This document shows positions 37,102 to 45,001 of a stretch of DNA of 64,000 nt, piece by piece. Each line of letters starts with the position of its first letter. The stretch's first letter is position 1. The translations under genes were made by a program, and so were the position numbers. Source of the DNA: DAOMOP01 sp035444405 (GTDB lineage: Bacteria; Pseudomonadota; Gammaproteobacteria; Burkholderiales; Rhodocyclaceae); NCBI GenBank assembly GCA_035444405.1, contig DAOMOP010000003.1, positions 7,130 to 71,129 of the forward strand, given 5' to 3'. A model generated the notes under the pieces. That model was not told where the DNA came from and ran no database searches. It saw nothing but the letters and a program-made list of their open reading frames with translations.

Positions 37102-38601
37102 ATGCAGCCTCTCACCGAAGTCCCGCCGACCCGCCCGGTCCCGTCCGAATACCTTGCCCGCATCGTCAGCGATGCGCATCAGCGTACCATCGATCTCGCG
37201 CGCGATCTCGGCGGCGAGCGGCTTTTCGGGCCGCGGCTCGCGATCGTCAATCCGCCGCTGTGGGAAATCGGCCACGTCGGCTTCTTCAACGACCACTTCG
37301 CGCTGCATCGGCTCTACGGCCTGCCCGGCTACCATTTTCCGCGCGCCGACGCGCTGTACGACTCGGCGCGCATCGCGCACGCGACGCGCTGGGACCTGCC
37401 GCTGCCCGATTTCGATACCACGCTCGCCTATCTCGGGCGCGTACGTGCCGAGATGCTCGCGCGACTGCCGGACGGCGGCCTCGCGAGCGAGGCGCAGAGC
37501 TACGTCTATCAGCTCGCAGCCTTCCACGAGGACATGCACGGCGAGGCCTTCACCTATACGCGCCAGACGCTGGGCTATCCGGCCCCGCCGCCGAACGCGG
37601 GGGCACCAAGCACGACGGGCGCGGCGGCGACGGATCCAACCGCGACCGCCGCGGTCACGGCCGCCCCGACCACGACCCTCCCGGCCCAGAGCGTCCCGTC
37701 CCCGACCGCGTCGGCCGGCGACGCGTCCGTCGCGCAGACAGCCGACGGCGCGGGCGGGTTGCCCGGCGACGTGTATGTCCCGGGCGGCACCCACCTGCTC
37801 GGCTCGGACGAAAGCGTGCCATTTCGCTTCGACAACGAGAAGCACGCCCACCCGGTCGAGGTCGCGCCGTTCGCGATCGCCCGCGCACCGGTCACGAACG
37901 CCGAGTTCGCCGCCTTCGTCGAGGCCGGCGGCTACGCCGAGCAGCGCTGGTGGTCCGAGCCCGGCTGGCAGTGGCGCACGCATGCGGGCCTCACCGCGCC
38001 CGTCTATTGGCGGCGCACGAGCGGCGGCTGGGAGGTGCGCGCATTCGACCGCTGGGTCGCGCTGCCGCCGCACCAGCCGGTCGTGCACGTGAGTTGGTTC
38101 GAGGCCGACGCCTACTGCCGCTGGGCGGGCCGGCGCCTGCCCAGCGAGGCCGAATGGGAGGTCGCGGCCAGCCGCATGCCCAACGCCGCCGGCACCGGGC
38201 TCGCCGCCGGCAAGCGGCGCTACCCGTGGGGCGATGCGCCAGCCGACGGCTCGCGCGCGAACCTCGACGCACGCCGCATCGGCTGCGTCGACGTCGCGGC
38301 GCACCCCGACGGCGACAGCGCCTTCGGCTGCCGCCAGATGCTCGGCAACGTGTGGGAATGGACGAGCTCGCTGTTCGGCCCGTTCCCGGGCTTTCGCGCC
38401 GAGCTCTATGCCGAGTATTCACAACCGTGGTTCGCCGAGGGGCGGCGCGTGCTGCGCGGCGGCGCCTGGGCCACGCGCGGGCGCATGATCCACAACGGCT
38501 ATCGCAACTTCTTCACGCCGGAGCGCAACGACGTCTTCGCGGGGTTTCGGATCTGCGCGCTCGACGGGCAACCGCGTCGCGACCGCTTGCCTCGCAGATA
38601 G
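37102..38601 (+). CDS. senA: selenoneine synthase SenA (EgtB-like, DinB plus sulfatase-modifying-factor domains)
   Basis: The protein has 499 residues from ATG 37102 (GGAG nine bases upstream). The N-terminal DinB-like domain (about 15-160) supplies the iron ligands: His58 in 'IGHVGFF' and H142-x3-H146-x-E148 in 'FHEDMHGE'. The C-terminal FGE/EgtB domain (about 215-490) has 'GGTHLLGSDE', 'RRLPSEAEWEVAA' and GNVWEWTSS. SenA is an iron enzyme forming the C-Se bond between hercynine and the selenosugar. A Thr/Ala/Pro-rich stretch of about 55 residues (160-215) between the domains is unusual. Related ergothioneine EgtB is the alternative, but pairing with senB favours SenA. Confidence 0.82.
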   Translation: MQPLTEVPPTRPVPSEYLARIVSDAHQRTIDLARDLGGERLFGPRLAIVNPPLWEIGHVGFFNDHFALHRLYGLPGYHFPRADALYDSARIAHATRWDLPLPDFDTTLAYLGRVRAEMLARLPDGGLASEAQSYVYQLAAFHEDMHGEAFTYTRQTLGYPAPPPNAGAPSTTGAAATDPTATAAVTAAPTTTLPAQSVPSPTASAGDASVAQTADGAGGLPGDVYVPGGTHLLGSDESVPFRFDNEKHAHPVEVAPFAIARAPVTNAEFAAFVEAGGYAEQRWWSEPGWQWRTHAGLTAPVYWRRTSGGWEVRAFDRWVALPPHQPVVHVSWFEADAYCRWAGRRLPSEAEWEVAASRMPNAAGTGLAAGKRRYPWGDAPADGSRANLDARRIGCVDVAAHPDGDSAFGCRQMLGNVWEWTSSLFGPFPGFRAELYAEYSQPWFAEGRRVLRGGAWATRGRMIHNGYRNFFTPERNDVFAGFRICALDGQPRRDRLPRR

Positions 38602-38704
38602 CGCTCCGGCTCGTCGGCGGCACGGCAACGCCCGAGCGATCGCTTCTCACCTCACCGCCCATCGACTACACTGCTTTCGTGCGCAATATTGTCGTGAGGC
38701 GAGC

Positions 38705-38926
38705 ATGAAGAACATCACCCTGAGTGCCGACGAGCATCTGATCGAAGCGGCGCGCGCACGCGCGCGCGCCGAGCACACCACGCTCAACGAGAAATTCCGC
38801 GAGTGGCTGGGCGAATACGCGCGGCGTGAGGCACGCCTCCTGCGCTACGAAGAAGTGATGGCCGAGCTGAGCGGCAAGGTCCGCGTCGGGCGCAAACTCA
38901 CGCGGGACGAGATGAATGAGCGCTGA
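38705..38926 (+). CDS. VapB-type antitoxin
   Basis: The protein has 73 residues, starting MKNITLSADEHLIEAARARA, a ribbon-helix-helix beginning; the second half is a charged helix. GAGGCGAGC precedes the ATG. It overlaps the PIN gene by 11 bases, so antitoxin and toxin are co-translated. The A+T-richer stretch 38665-38700 is the likely self-regulated promoter. Confidence 0.8.
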   Translation: MKNITLSADEHLIEAARARARAEHTTLNEKFREWLGEYARREARLLRYEEVMAELSGKVRVGRKLTRDEMNER

Positions 38927-39347
38927 CTTCCTCGACACCAATGTCTTCATCTATCACATCGACGACACCGACCCTCGCAAACATGCCATCGCACGCCGAC
39001 TGGTCGAGGCCGGGCTGACCGACGGCAGCGCCTGCATCAGCTTCCAGGTGGTCCAGGAATGCCTGAATGTCGGTCTGCGCAAGGCCGAAAAGCGCATGAG
39101 CGCCCCGCTCGCCCAAGCCTATCTCGATGCGGTCCTGGCGCCGCTGTGGCGCGTGATGCCGGGTGCGGCCCTGTACCGTCACGGCATCGAGCTTCAGGAA
39201 CGCTACCGCTTCGGCTTCTACGACAGTCTCATCATCGCCGCCGCACTCGAGGCGGGCTGCACGCGCCTGTACTCCGAGGACTTGCAGCACGGCCAGCGCA
39301 TCGGCAAGCTGACCATCCAGAACCCGTTCCTGGACGGGGGCGCCTGA
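38916..39347 (+). CDS. PIN-domain toxin (VapC type)
   Basis: The protein has 143 residues. Catalytic acids: Asp in SADFLDTNVFIY, Glu in 'QVVQECLNVGL', Asp in 'GFYDSLIIAAALE' and Glu/Asp in 'LYSEDLQHGQ'. It is a predicted ribonuclease toxin paired with the overlapping antitoxin. It ends 14 bases before the MFS gene, which may be co-transcribed by read-through. Confidence 0.87.
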   Translation: MSADFLDTNVFIYHIDDTDPRKHAIARRLVEAGLTDGSACISFQVVQECLNVGLRKAEKRMSAPLAQAYLDAVLAPLWRVMPGAALYRHGIELQERYRFGFYDSLIIAAALEAGCTRLYSEDLQHGQRIGKLTIQNPFLDGGA

Positions 39348-39361
39348 TTTCCGCCTATCAA

Positions 39362-40576
39362 ATGCCCGACGAATCCACCCGGCGCGTCGCCCGCGGCCCG
39401 CTGATCGCCAACCTGTTGGCACAACTCGCGTTCGGCCTTCTGGCCATGACGATCTGCATCCCGTCGATGCAGGAATGGGGGGCGATCTTCGGCGCCGGCC
39501 AGGCCGACGTGCAGCTCACCTTCAGCGGCTACGTGGTCGCGTACGGCGGGCTGCAGCTCATCTACGGCCCGCTGTCCGACCGCTTCGGGCGCAAGATCGT
39601 GCTGATGTTCGGCCTCGCGCTGGCCGGGCTGGGCTCGGTGCTGGCCGCGCTGGCGCCGGATCTGGCGACGCTGACCGCCGCGCGCGTGCTCCAGGGGGCG
39701 GGCGCCGCCGCCGGCATGGTGGTCGGGCGCGCGCTGGTGCAGGACCACTTCGAAGGCACCGAACGCGCGCGCATCATGGCCTACGTCGGCATGGCAATGG
39801 GGCTGTGTCCGCCGCTGGCGACCGTCGTCGGCGGGCAGCTTCACGTGCTGATCGGCTGGCAGGCCAACTTCGTCGTCATCGCGGTGCTGGCGGCGATCCT
39901 GCTGCTGGCGGCCTGGCGCGGTCTGCCGGACCCGCCGCGGGCGCGCGCGGCGGACGAGCGACGGCACTGGCTCGGGGCGATGGCCTCGTCCTACGCCAGC
40001 CTCGCACGCGAGCCGGCGTTCCTGCTGTACGTGGCGATCCTGGCCATGACCACGGCGACCTTCTACGCCTTCATGGCCGGCGCGCCGGTCGTGCTCGGCA
40101 GCTACGGGGTCGGACCGGAGCGGGTCGGCTACTTCATCATGTGCATACCTTTCGCATACATCGTCGGCAACTACCTGACCTCGCGCCTGGTCCATCGCCG
40201 CGGCGAGCGCACGATGATGCGGCTCGGGCAATTCTTCACGCTGGGCGGGCTCGCGCTGATGCTGTCGCTGGGGCTGGCCGGCGTGAACACCGCGTTCGCC
40301 TTCGCGCTGCCGCTCATCCTGCTCGGCATCGGCCACGGCATGCTGATGCCGCCGACGCTGGCCGGCACGGTCGGCCTCGTCCCGGCCCTGGCCGGCTCCG
40401 CCGTGGCCGTCGCCGGCGTGATGCAGCAGCTGCTGGGCGCCGTCGCGGGCTATGCCGTCGGCCTCGTCCCGCACGAGGGCGCGGTCAATCTCGGGTTTGT
40501 GATGATCGGCTTCGCGCTGTGTTCGGCGGGCGCGCAGGCGGTGCTGCATCGCGGCGGGGCGGCGTCGCGGCAGTGA
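39362..40576 (+). CDS. MFS multidrug exporter, Bcr/CflA type
   Basis: The protein has 404 residues and twelve membrane helices. Drug/proton antiporter signatures: motif A 'GPLSDRFGRKIVLMFGL' between helices 2 and 3, motif B/C-like 'ARVLQGAGAAAGMVVGRALV' including the RxLQGxG of DHA1 pumps. It resembles Bcr/CflA proteins, which export bicyclomycin, chloramphenicol or other compounds. The real substrate is unknown. Confidence 0.85.
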   Translation: MPDESTRRVARGPLIANLLAQLAFGLLAMTICIPSMQEWGAIFGAGQADVQLTFSGYVVAYGGLQLIYGPLSDRFGRKIVLMFGLALAGLGSVLAALAPDLATLTAARVLQGAGAAAGMVVGRALVQDHFEGTERARIMAYVGMAMGLCPPLATVVGGQLHVLIGWQANFVVIAVLAAILLLAAWRGLPDPPRARAADERRHWLGAMASSYASLAREPAFLLYVAILAMTTATFYAFMAGAPVVLGSYGVGPERVGYFIMCIPFAYIVGNYLTSRLVHRRGERTMMRLGQFFTLGGLALMLSLGLAGVNTAFAFALPLILLGIGHGMLMPPTLAGTVGLVPALAGSAVAVAGVMQQLLGAVAGYAVGLVPHEGAVNLGFVMIGFALCSAGAQAVLHRGGAASRQ

Positions 40577-40586
40577 GCGGCCGGCC

Positions 40587-40745
40587 ATGCAAGACGGGCT
40601 CAAGACCATCGAGCACCGGCTCGAAACCCCTGCCCGCATCACGTCGCTTCCCGAACGCGGCGCCATGATCCAGCATCTGCAGAAGCTGCGCGGCGCGCTC
40701 GAGTACGCCCACAGCTTCGATCTGGATGTGGCGCTCGGAGACTGA
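40587..40745 (+). CDS. small hypothetical protein or gene remnant
   Basis: A 52-residue reading (MQDGLKTIEHRLETPARITS ... AYAHSFDLDVALGD-like end) starts 10 bases after the MFS stop and ends before the next antitoxin promoter. It is amphipathic, helical and acidic, with no known motif. It might be a small antitoxin-like protein or the tail of a lost gene. The evidence is only an open frame with protein-like composition. Confidence 0.35.
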   Translation: MQDGLKTIEHRLETPARITSLPERGAMIQHLQKLRGALEYAHSFDLDVALGD

Positions 40746-40787
40746 TACTTGATACTCTATGCAGAAATCTGCACTGGAGATACAGCC

Positions 40788-41048
40788 ATGCGTACCACGC
40801 TCGACATTGACGACAACCTGCTCAAGCAGGCCAAACAACTGGCGGCGCGGGAGCACACCAGCCTCACTCGCCTGATCGAAGAAGGCTTGGCCGCCCGCTT
40901 GCGCAGCGCTGCCAAACCGGTGGGAGGCAGCAGCCGCGTCCGCCTGCCGGTGTTCGCCGGCCAAGGGGGGCTGCAATCCGCCATCAAGGACGCACGCAGC
41001 CACCAGGCCATTCTCGACGCCATAGACGAGTTGGACGGCCCGCAGTGA
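40788..41048 (+). CDS. VapB-type ribbon-helix-helix antitoxin
   Basis: The protein has 86 residues from ATG 40788 with GGAGA seven bases upstream. The start MRTTLDIDDNLLKQAKQLAA followed by REHTSLTRLIEEGL is the canonical type II VapB DNA-binding fold. The C-terminal part 'RVRLPVFAGQGGLQ' is the toxin-neutralising tail. It overlaps vapC by 4 bases (GTGA). Confidence 0.87.
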   Translation: MRTTLDIDDNLLKQAKQLAAREHTSLTRLIEEGLAARLRSAAKPVGGSSRVRLPVFAGQGGLQSAIKDARSHQAILDAIDELDGPQ

Positions 41049-41479
41049 CGCCCGACGTCAACATCCTCGTCGCCGCCTCGCGGCAGGATCACCCACATCA
41101 TGCGACGGCACTCGCCTGGCTGGAGCAGGCCATTGTCGCGAGCGAAGCCGACACGCCGCTGGCGATCCTGCCCATGGTCGCATCGGGCTTCCTGCGTCTG
41201 GTCACGCACCCCCGGGTGTTCGTCCAGCCCACGCCGCTGGCGGACGCTCAGGCGTTCCTCGATGCCGTCCTCACCGCACCCGGCGTCAGGATGTTGCCGC
41301 TCGCGGGCGAATGGCCGCATTTCACCGCCCTGTGTGCGCAACGCGGCCTCACCGGCAACGCCATCCCAGACGCCTGGATCGCGGCCGCCGCACATCACCA
41401 CCACCTGCACCTGGTCACCTTCGATAAAGGATTGCGCAAACTCCTCAAGCCAAGCCTGGTTACCGTGCTCAAAGGCTGA
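41045..41479 (+). CDS. PIN-domain toxin (VapC type)
   Basis: The protein has 144 residues from GTG 41045. Asp in 'TPDVNILVAASR' (D4), the downstream acidic positions in 'GNAIPDAWIAAAAHHH' and Asp in 'LVTFDKGLRKLL' match the PIN catalytic set. Three PIN toxins of different subtypes now lie within 18 kb. Partner antitoxin directly upstream. Confidence 0.86.
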   Translation: MTPDVNILVAASRQDHPHHATALAWLEQAIVASEADTPLAILPMVASGFLRLVTHPRVFVQPTPLADAQAFLDAVLTAPGVRMLPLAGEWPHFTALCAQRGLTGNAIPDAWIAAAAHHHHLHLVTFDKGLRKLLKPSLVTVLKG

Positions 41480-41596
41480 CCCGCACTCACGATCAGCAAC
41501 GATCCACGAAGTCCGGGGCGGCACGGTTCAATACGACGGTGTCGGCCGGCAAACACGCCCCGCAAGCCGCGGAAGAAATCGGGCGCTCGTTGCGCG

Positions 41597-42085
41597 TCAT
41601 GCGCCCCGCCGCTTCTGCTTCAAATGCTCGACATGGACGATCAGCGTGTCGACGGTCTCCTTGAGCAGGTCGAGCTCCTCGACGCTCAGATCCTCGAGCT
41701 GCTCGAGGTTGAATTCGATCGTGTCGATGATCTTGCGATGCGGGCGCTGCATCGGTTTGTTGAAGTAGGTCGTGACGGTCGCCACGATGGTGCCGAAGAA
41801 CAGCACCGAGCCGACCACCATCCACAATCCCCCGACGAGACGCGCCATTCCCGATGCCGGCATGTCGGCGATCCCCGCAGTCGTGAATGCGGCGACACCC
41901 CAGTACAGCGCCTCGCCGTATGAATCGATGCTCGATGAATCGGCCGCACGTTCTGCCAGATAGACGACGGCCGAGAACGCCAGCCAAAGGACCACGAGTG
42001 TGACGAGCATCCGGTTGAACGGCGTATGCACCGACACGTCCTCGACGAATCGCTTGAACCGCGCATTGCGCTTCACTTGTCTCAT
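41597..42085 (-). CDS. two-helix ion-channel-like membrane protein with degenerate filter
   Basis: The protein has 162 residues: helix 1 at about 26-46, a pore-loop-like segment around residue 65, helix 2 at about 83-106, then a cytoplasmic helix rich in Glu and Leu (120-158). The layout is that of Ion_trans_2 potassium-channel subunits. Where potassium channels have TVGYGD, this one has TTAGIAD. The substitution of the central Gly-Tyr-Gly makes potassium selectivity doubtful. Other conductances or a non-conducting role are possible. Confidence 0.68.
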   Translation of the reverse strand: MRQVKRNARFKRFVEDVSVHTPFNRMLVTLVVLWLAFSAVVYLAERAADSSSIDSYGEALYWGVAAFTTAGIADMPASGMARLVGGLWMVVGSVLFFGTIVATVTTYFNKPMQRPHRKIIDTIEFNLEQLEDLSVEELDLLKETVDTLIVHVEHLKQKRRGA

Positions 42086-42178
42086 GCTGTCACCTTTCGT
42101 TGCGAGTCGCCGCGGGCGGCGGCACCTGTAGGCGCCGGTCGCGCGGCGCTTGTCGACATTCGCCCCGGATCCTGCGCG

Positions 42179-42598
42179 TCAAGCATCGGCCGGCGGCCCG
42201 TGGAGCACGCCGTCCACGTAATACCAGCGCCCGCCGTCGATCACGAAGCGGCTCGTCTCGTGCAGCCGGTGGGCGCGTCCGCCGACCTTGTAGCGCGCAA
42301 CGAACTCGACCGTCGCCGCGCCCGCGCCGCTCGTCTCGTGACGCCGCACGTCCAGCCCCAGCCACCGCAGCGTGTCGCCGGCATCGAGATCCAGGCTGGC
42401 CGGCCGCGTCGTCGCGTGCCAGGTGGCGAGCAGATACGCTTCGTTGCCGAGCACATAGGCCGCGTAGCGCGAGCGCATCAGCGCTTCGGCGTCGGGCGCC
42501 GCTTCGCCCGCGTGGTAGCGGCCGCAACATTCGGCCAGCGGGCGGCCGCTGCCGCAGGGGCAGTTGGCTGCGTCGGGGGAGGGTGAGCGCTTTTTCAC
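42179..42598 (-). CDS. YchJ-family SEC-C motif protein
   Basis: The protein has 139 residues from GTG 42598. The N-terminal zinc motif 'CPCGSGRPLAECCGRYH' is the SEC-C module. The C-terminal part (RSRYAAYVLGNEAYLLATWH ... 'RFVIDGGRWYYVDG') is the YchJ NTF2-like domain. The function is not established. A diverged partial copy lies at 44868-44995, on the other side of the ATPase gene, so this locus was duplicated. Confidence 0.85.
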   Translation of the reverse strand: MKKRSPSPDAANCPCGSGRPLAECCGRYHAGEAAPDAEALMRSRYAAYVLGNEAYLLATWHATTRPASLDLDAGDTLRWLGLDVRRHETSGAGAATVEFVARYKVGGRAHRLHETSRFVIDGGRWYYVDGVLHGPPADA

Positions 42599-42829
42599 GG
42601 GGGCACGTCCTGGGATGGGGTGATTGCGTGACGATATGTGAATCGATCCGGATCGGGGAACAGTGGCGTCACCGTGCCGAGGTCGGTGCGAGGCCTCCGT
42701 CCGGAGAGTGTAGACCGAGTACAGGGTGCAGGCGATGAAACGGTAATACAATGGGTTCGGGCCGCATCCCCGGAAAAATGGGCAACAGCACGCGTCGACG
42801 GCCCCCACAATGCCACAGGAGGGAAGACC

Positions 42830-43216
42830 ATGTCCTATTCGCTGCCCGTATTCCTCGCCCATGCGATCGCCATGGAGCGGGAGGCCGCCGAGCGCTATCT
42901 GGAACTGGCCGACATGATGGAAGCACACAACAACCTCGACGTCGCATCGCTGTTCCGCGACATGGTGCGCTACTCGACGATGCACGGCGATTCGATCGTC
43001 GAGCGCGCCGGCAAGCTCGAACTGCCCAAGCTCCAGTCCTGGCAGTATCGTTGGGTGGCTCCGACCGAAGTCGGCGACGAAGAATGGATAAATGAGCCTG
43101 GCCCTTGTTGCAGAGATCGACCCGGCGATTTTCGACGACAAGGTCGAGCGGGTGAATATCACCTTGCCGCGTCGCGTGCTGGCCCGTCTCGACGCCAAGG
43201 CACGCGCGGCAGGTGA
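42830..43216 (+). pseudogene. ferritin-like protein cut off by foreign DNA
   Basis: The first ~86 of 128 residues are a ferritin/rubrerythrin-type four-helix start: 'AHAIAMEREAAERYLELADM' carries the ExxxE pattern for iron and 'VRYSTMHGDSIVERAG' supplies the E/HxxxH-like part. After 'QYRWVAPTEVGDEEW' the reading runs into a C-terminus with no family likeness, in the region that in another frame encodes a HicB-type antitoxin end. The second half of the four-helix bundle is lost, so the product is probably non-functional. GGAGGGAAGACC precedes the ATG. Confidence 0.65.
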
Positions 43217-43337
43217 GACGCAGTCGGGGTACATTGCCAAGCTGACTATCGAGGCCAGGCCGCGAGCCAGAATTTGGATGAACGGTTTAAAAGTGAATAA
43301 AAACCAGATAGATGCAGACATCTGCCGGATAATATAA
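43092..43337 (+). CDS. C-terminal ribbon-helix-helix part of a HicB-type antitoxin
   Basis: The reading gives 81 residues from ATG 43092: MSLALVAEIDPAIFDDKVER followed by 'VNITLPRRVLARLDAKARAA' and GETQSGYIAKL. This is the DNA-binding tail found at the C-terminus of HicB proteins, including the linker before it; the RNase H-like front half and any HicA toxin are missing. It begins exactly where the ferritin-like gene loses its identity, so it is an insertion scar. Expression as a free DNA-binding fragment is possible. Confidence 0.55.
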   Translation: MSLALVAEIDPAIFDDKVERVNITLPRRVLARLDAKARAAGETQSGYIAKLTIEARPRARIWMNGLKVNKNQIDADICRII

Positions 43338-43350
43338 AAACTTTTATATA
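43314..43350. promoter_or_regulatory. two adjacent palindromes before the ATPase gene
   Basis: GCAGA-CA-TCTGC (43314-43325) is followed by the A+T-rich inverted repeat ATATAAAAA-CTTTTATAT (about 43332-43349), 21 bases before the ATPase start. The second could contain a -10 box; both could bind the neighbouring ribbon-helix-helix protein. Confidence 0.4.
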
Positions 43351-43370
43351 ACCAGCAGCGCATCTACGAC

Positions 43371-44834
43371 ATGTCGCAGAACGCCCCCTGGACCTTCTAC
43401 GGTCGCCGTCTTGAACTGCAGCAGCTCCAACGTATCCTGGAGCGGCGGCGATGGTTCTTCCTGCAGATCTCCGGTCGTCGGCGCATCGGCAAGACCACGC
43501 TGATCCAGCAGGCCCTGCAGGGTGCAGGAATCGCGAAAACCTTGTACATCCAGATACCCGACTCGGACCCGGCGGGCGTCGTGGCTGCCTGCAACGGACA
43601 CCTGGAGACCTTCGGCATCGACATGCGAGTAGCAAGCCTCGCCGAGCTCGCACGGCTGATCGGTCGATTGGCCGCCGAAGGCTACGTTGTCGCGCTGGAC
43701 GAGTTTCAGTACTTTCACCGCAAGCAATTGTTCGACTTCTGTTCCCTGCTGCAGGCGGAGGTCGACCGCCTTGCGTCGCGTGCGACCGACATACCGGGCG
43801 GGCTGATCGTTCTGGGATCTCTGCATGCCGAAATGACGGCGCTTCTGGAAGACCGAGATGCGCCCTTGTTCAGTCGGACCACGGACACACTGGAGCTGGG
43901 TCACCTCGACATCGCGTCGGTGCTGGAGATTCTGCGGGTCCATGCCGATGACGATCCCGAGCGGCTACTGTTCCTGTGGAACCTCTTCGAGGGGGTGCCG
44001 AAGCTCTATCGGGATGCGTACGAGCAAGGCGTGCTGGACGCGGACCGTGCCGCCGTGTTGCGCAGTCTGTTCTTTTCCAGCTCGTCGCCATTGCGCAATG
44101 AAGCGGACAACTGGTTCCTGCGGGAACTGCGTGGGCGCTACGACATGGTGCTGCAGTATCTCGCCCGACACCCCGGCTGCACCAATGCGGACATCGAGGC
44201 GGCGATGGCCAATCTGTCCGGTCCGGGCGAAGTGCGCCAAGTGGGCGGGTATCTCAAGATCCTGTCCCAGCGCTATCGCATGATCGAACGCCGTTTGCCG
44301 ATCTTTGCGCCACCCCGTGCACGCAGCGGGCGGTACTACATTCGCGACAATTTCCTGCGCGCATGGTTGTCCGCGCTGCAGCGCCCCGTTTCCGCAGTGG
44401 CCTTCCGGCCAATGGAAATGCTGGTCGCGCAGGCAGACGGGCGTTTGGCCGAGGTCGAAGGCCACGCCCTGGAAGACTTGGCGGGCCAGCTCTATGAGGA
44501 GCGGAGTCGCCTTGGCATCGGCGACTTTCCGCTTAGCGAGCGCATCCGCGGCTATTGGGATCGGGCCGACATCGAGATCGATCTGGTGGCAGTCAACGAG
44601 GAGGAACATCGGATCCGATTCGGCACATGCAAGCGTAACCCTGATCGCCTGATCGGCGCGGTCGATGGGCTCAAGCGCTGTGCCGGGCGTTTTCTGGACG
44701 CCCATCCGCGCTTTGGCGGCTGGCAGGTGGGATACGTCGTGATCGCCCCTTCGATTTCACCCAGCCTCCACAAGGCGCTCGCCGAGCAAGGCGTTCTTTC
44801 GCAAAGCCTGGCGGATCTCACTGAAGATCTGTAG
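43371..44834 (+). CDS. AAA ATPase of the archaeal ATPase_2/DUF234 type
   Basis: The protein has 487 residues. An NTP-binding domain with Walker A 'SGRRRIGKTTLIQQ' (near residue 34) and Walker B 'YVVALDEFQYF' (near 109) is followed by a winged-helix part and a C-terminal DUF234-like domain resembling a PD-(D/E)XK nuclease (about 400-460: 'YWDRADIEIDLVAVNEEEHR' with E..D and a later K). Such proteins are common in archaea and in mobile regions of bacteria. Their function is unsettled; a nuclease-linked defence or toxin role has been suggested. It stands alone, flanked by duplication scars. Confidence 0.8.
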   Translation: MSQNAPWTFYGRRLELQQLQRILERRRWFFLQISGRRRIGKTTLIQQALQGAGIAKTLYIQIPDSDPAGVVAACNGHLETFGIDMRVASLAELARLIGRLAAEGYVVALDEFQYFHRKQLFDFCSLLQAEVDRLASRATDIPGGLIVLGSLHAEMTALLEDRDAPLFSRTTDTLELGHLDIASVLEILRVHADDDPERLLFLWNLFEGVPKLYRDAYEQGVLDADRAAVLRSLFFSSSSPLRNEADNWFLRELRGRYDMVLQYLARHPGCTNADIEAAMANLSGPGEVRQVGGYLKILSQRYRMIERRLPIFAPPRARSGRYYIRDNFLRAWLSALQRPVSAVAFRPMEMLVAQADGRLAEVEGHALEDLAGQLYEERSRLGIGDFPLSERIRGYWDRADIEIDLVAVNEEEHRIRFGTCKRNPDRLIGAVDGLKRCAGRFLDAHPRFGGWQVGYVVIAPSISPSLHKALAEQGVLSQSLADLTEDL

Positions 44835-44867
44835 GGCGAGTTCCGGCGGGGTGGCTCGTCGCATGTT

Positions 44868-44995
44868 AGGTGGCAAGCAGATATGTTTCGTTGCCGAGCA
44901 CGTAGGCCGCGTAGCGCCACGGCATCAGCACTTCGTCGTCGGGCGCCGGTTCGCCCGCATGGTATCGGCCGCAACCATTGGCCATAGGGCGGTCG
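44868..44995 (-). pseudogene. partial duplicate of ychJ
   Basis: The translation contains GCGRYHAGEPAPDDEVLMPW then RYAAYVLGNETYLLAT, matching the intact YchJ at 42179-42598 (CCGRYHAGEAAPDAEALMRS, RYAAYVLGNEAYLLAT). At base level the two are similar over about 125 positions, roughly 85 percent by eye. Both ends are missing. The copy marks the right side of the inserted ATPase segment. Confidence 0.75.
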
Positions 44996-45001
44996 ATCCT
45001 C

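Noticed and set aside
37655..37895. Possible DNA repeat or CRISPR-like pattern in the senA linker
   Set aside because: It is only Ala/Thr/Pro-rich coding text; no regular direct repeats with spacers. No CRISPR array was seen anywhere in the window.
40749..41048. Longer start of the VapB-type antitoxin at 40749
   Set aside because: The added residues (LYAEICTGDTA) are not part of the ribbon-helix-helix fold and GGAGA is placed correctly for ATG 40788.
43371..44834. ATPase as a transposition or type II secretion ExeA-like ATPase
   Set aside because: No transposase partner or ends are visible, and the DUF234-like C-terminus fits the archaeal ATPase_2 group better.
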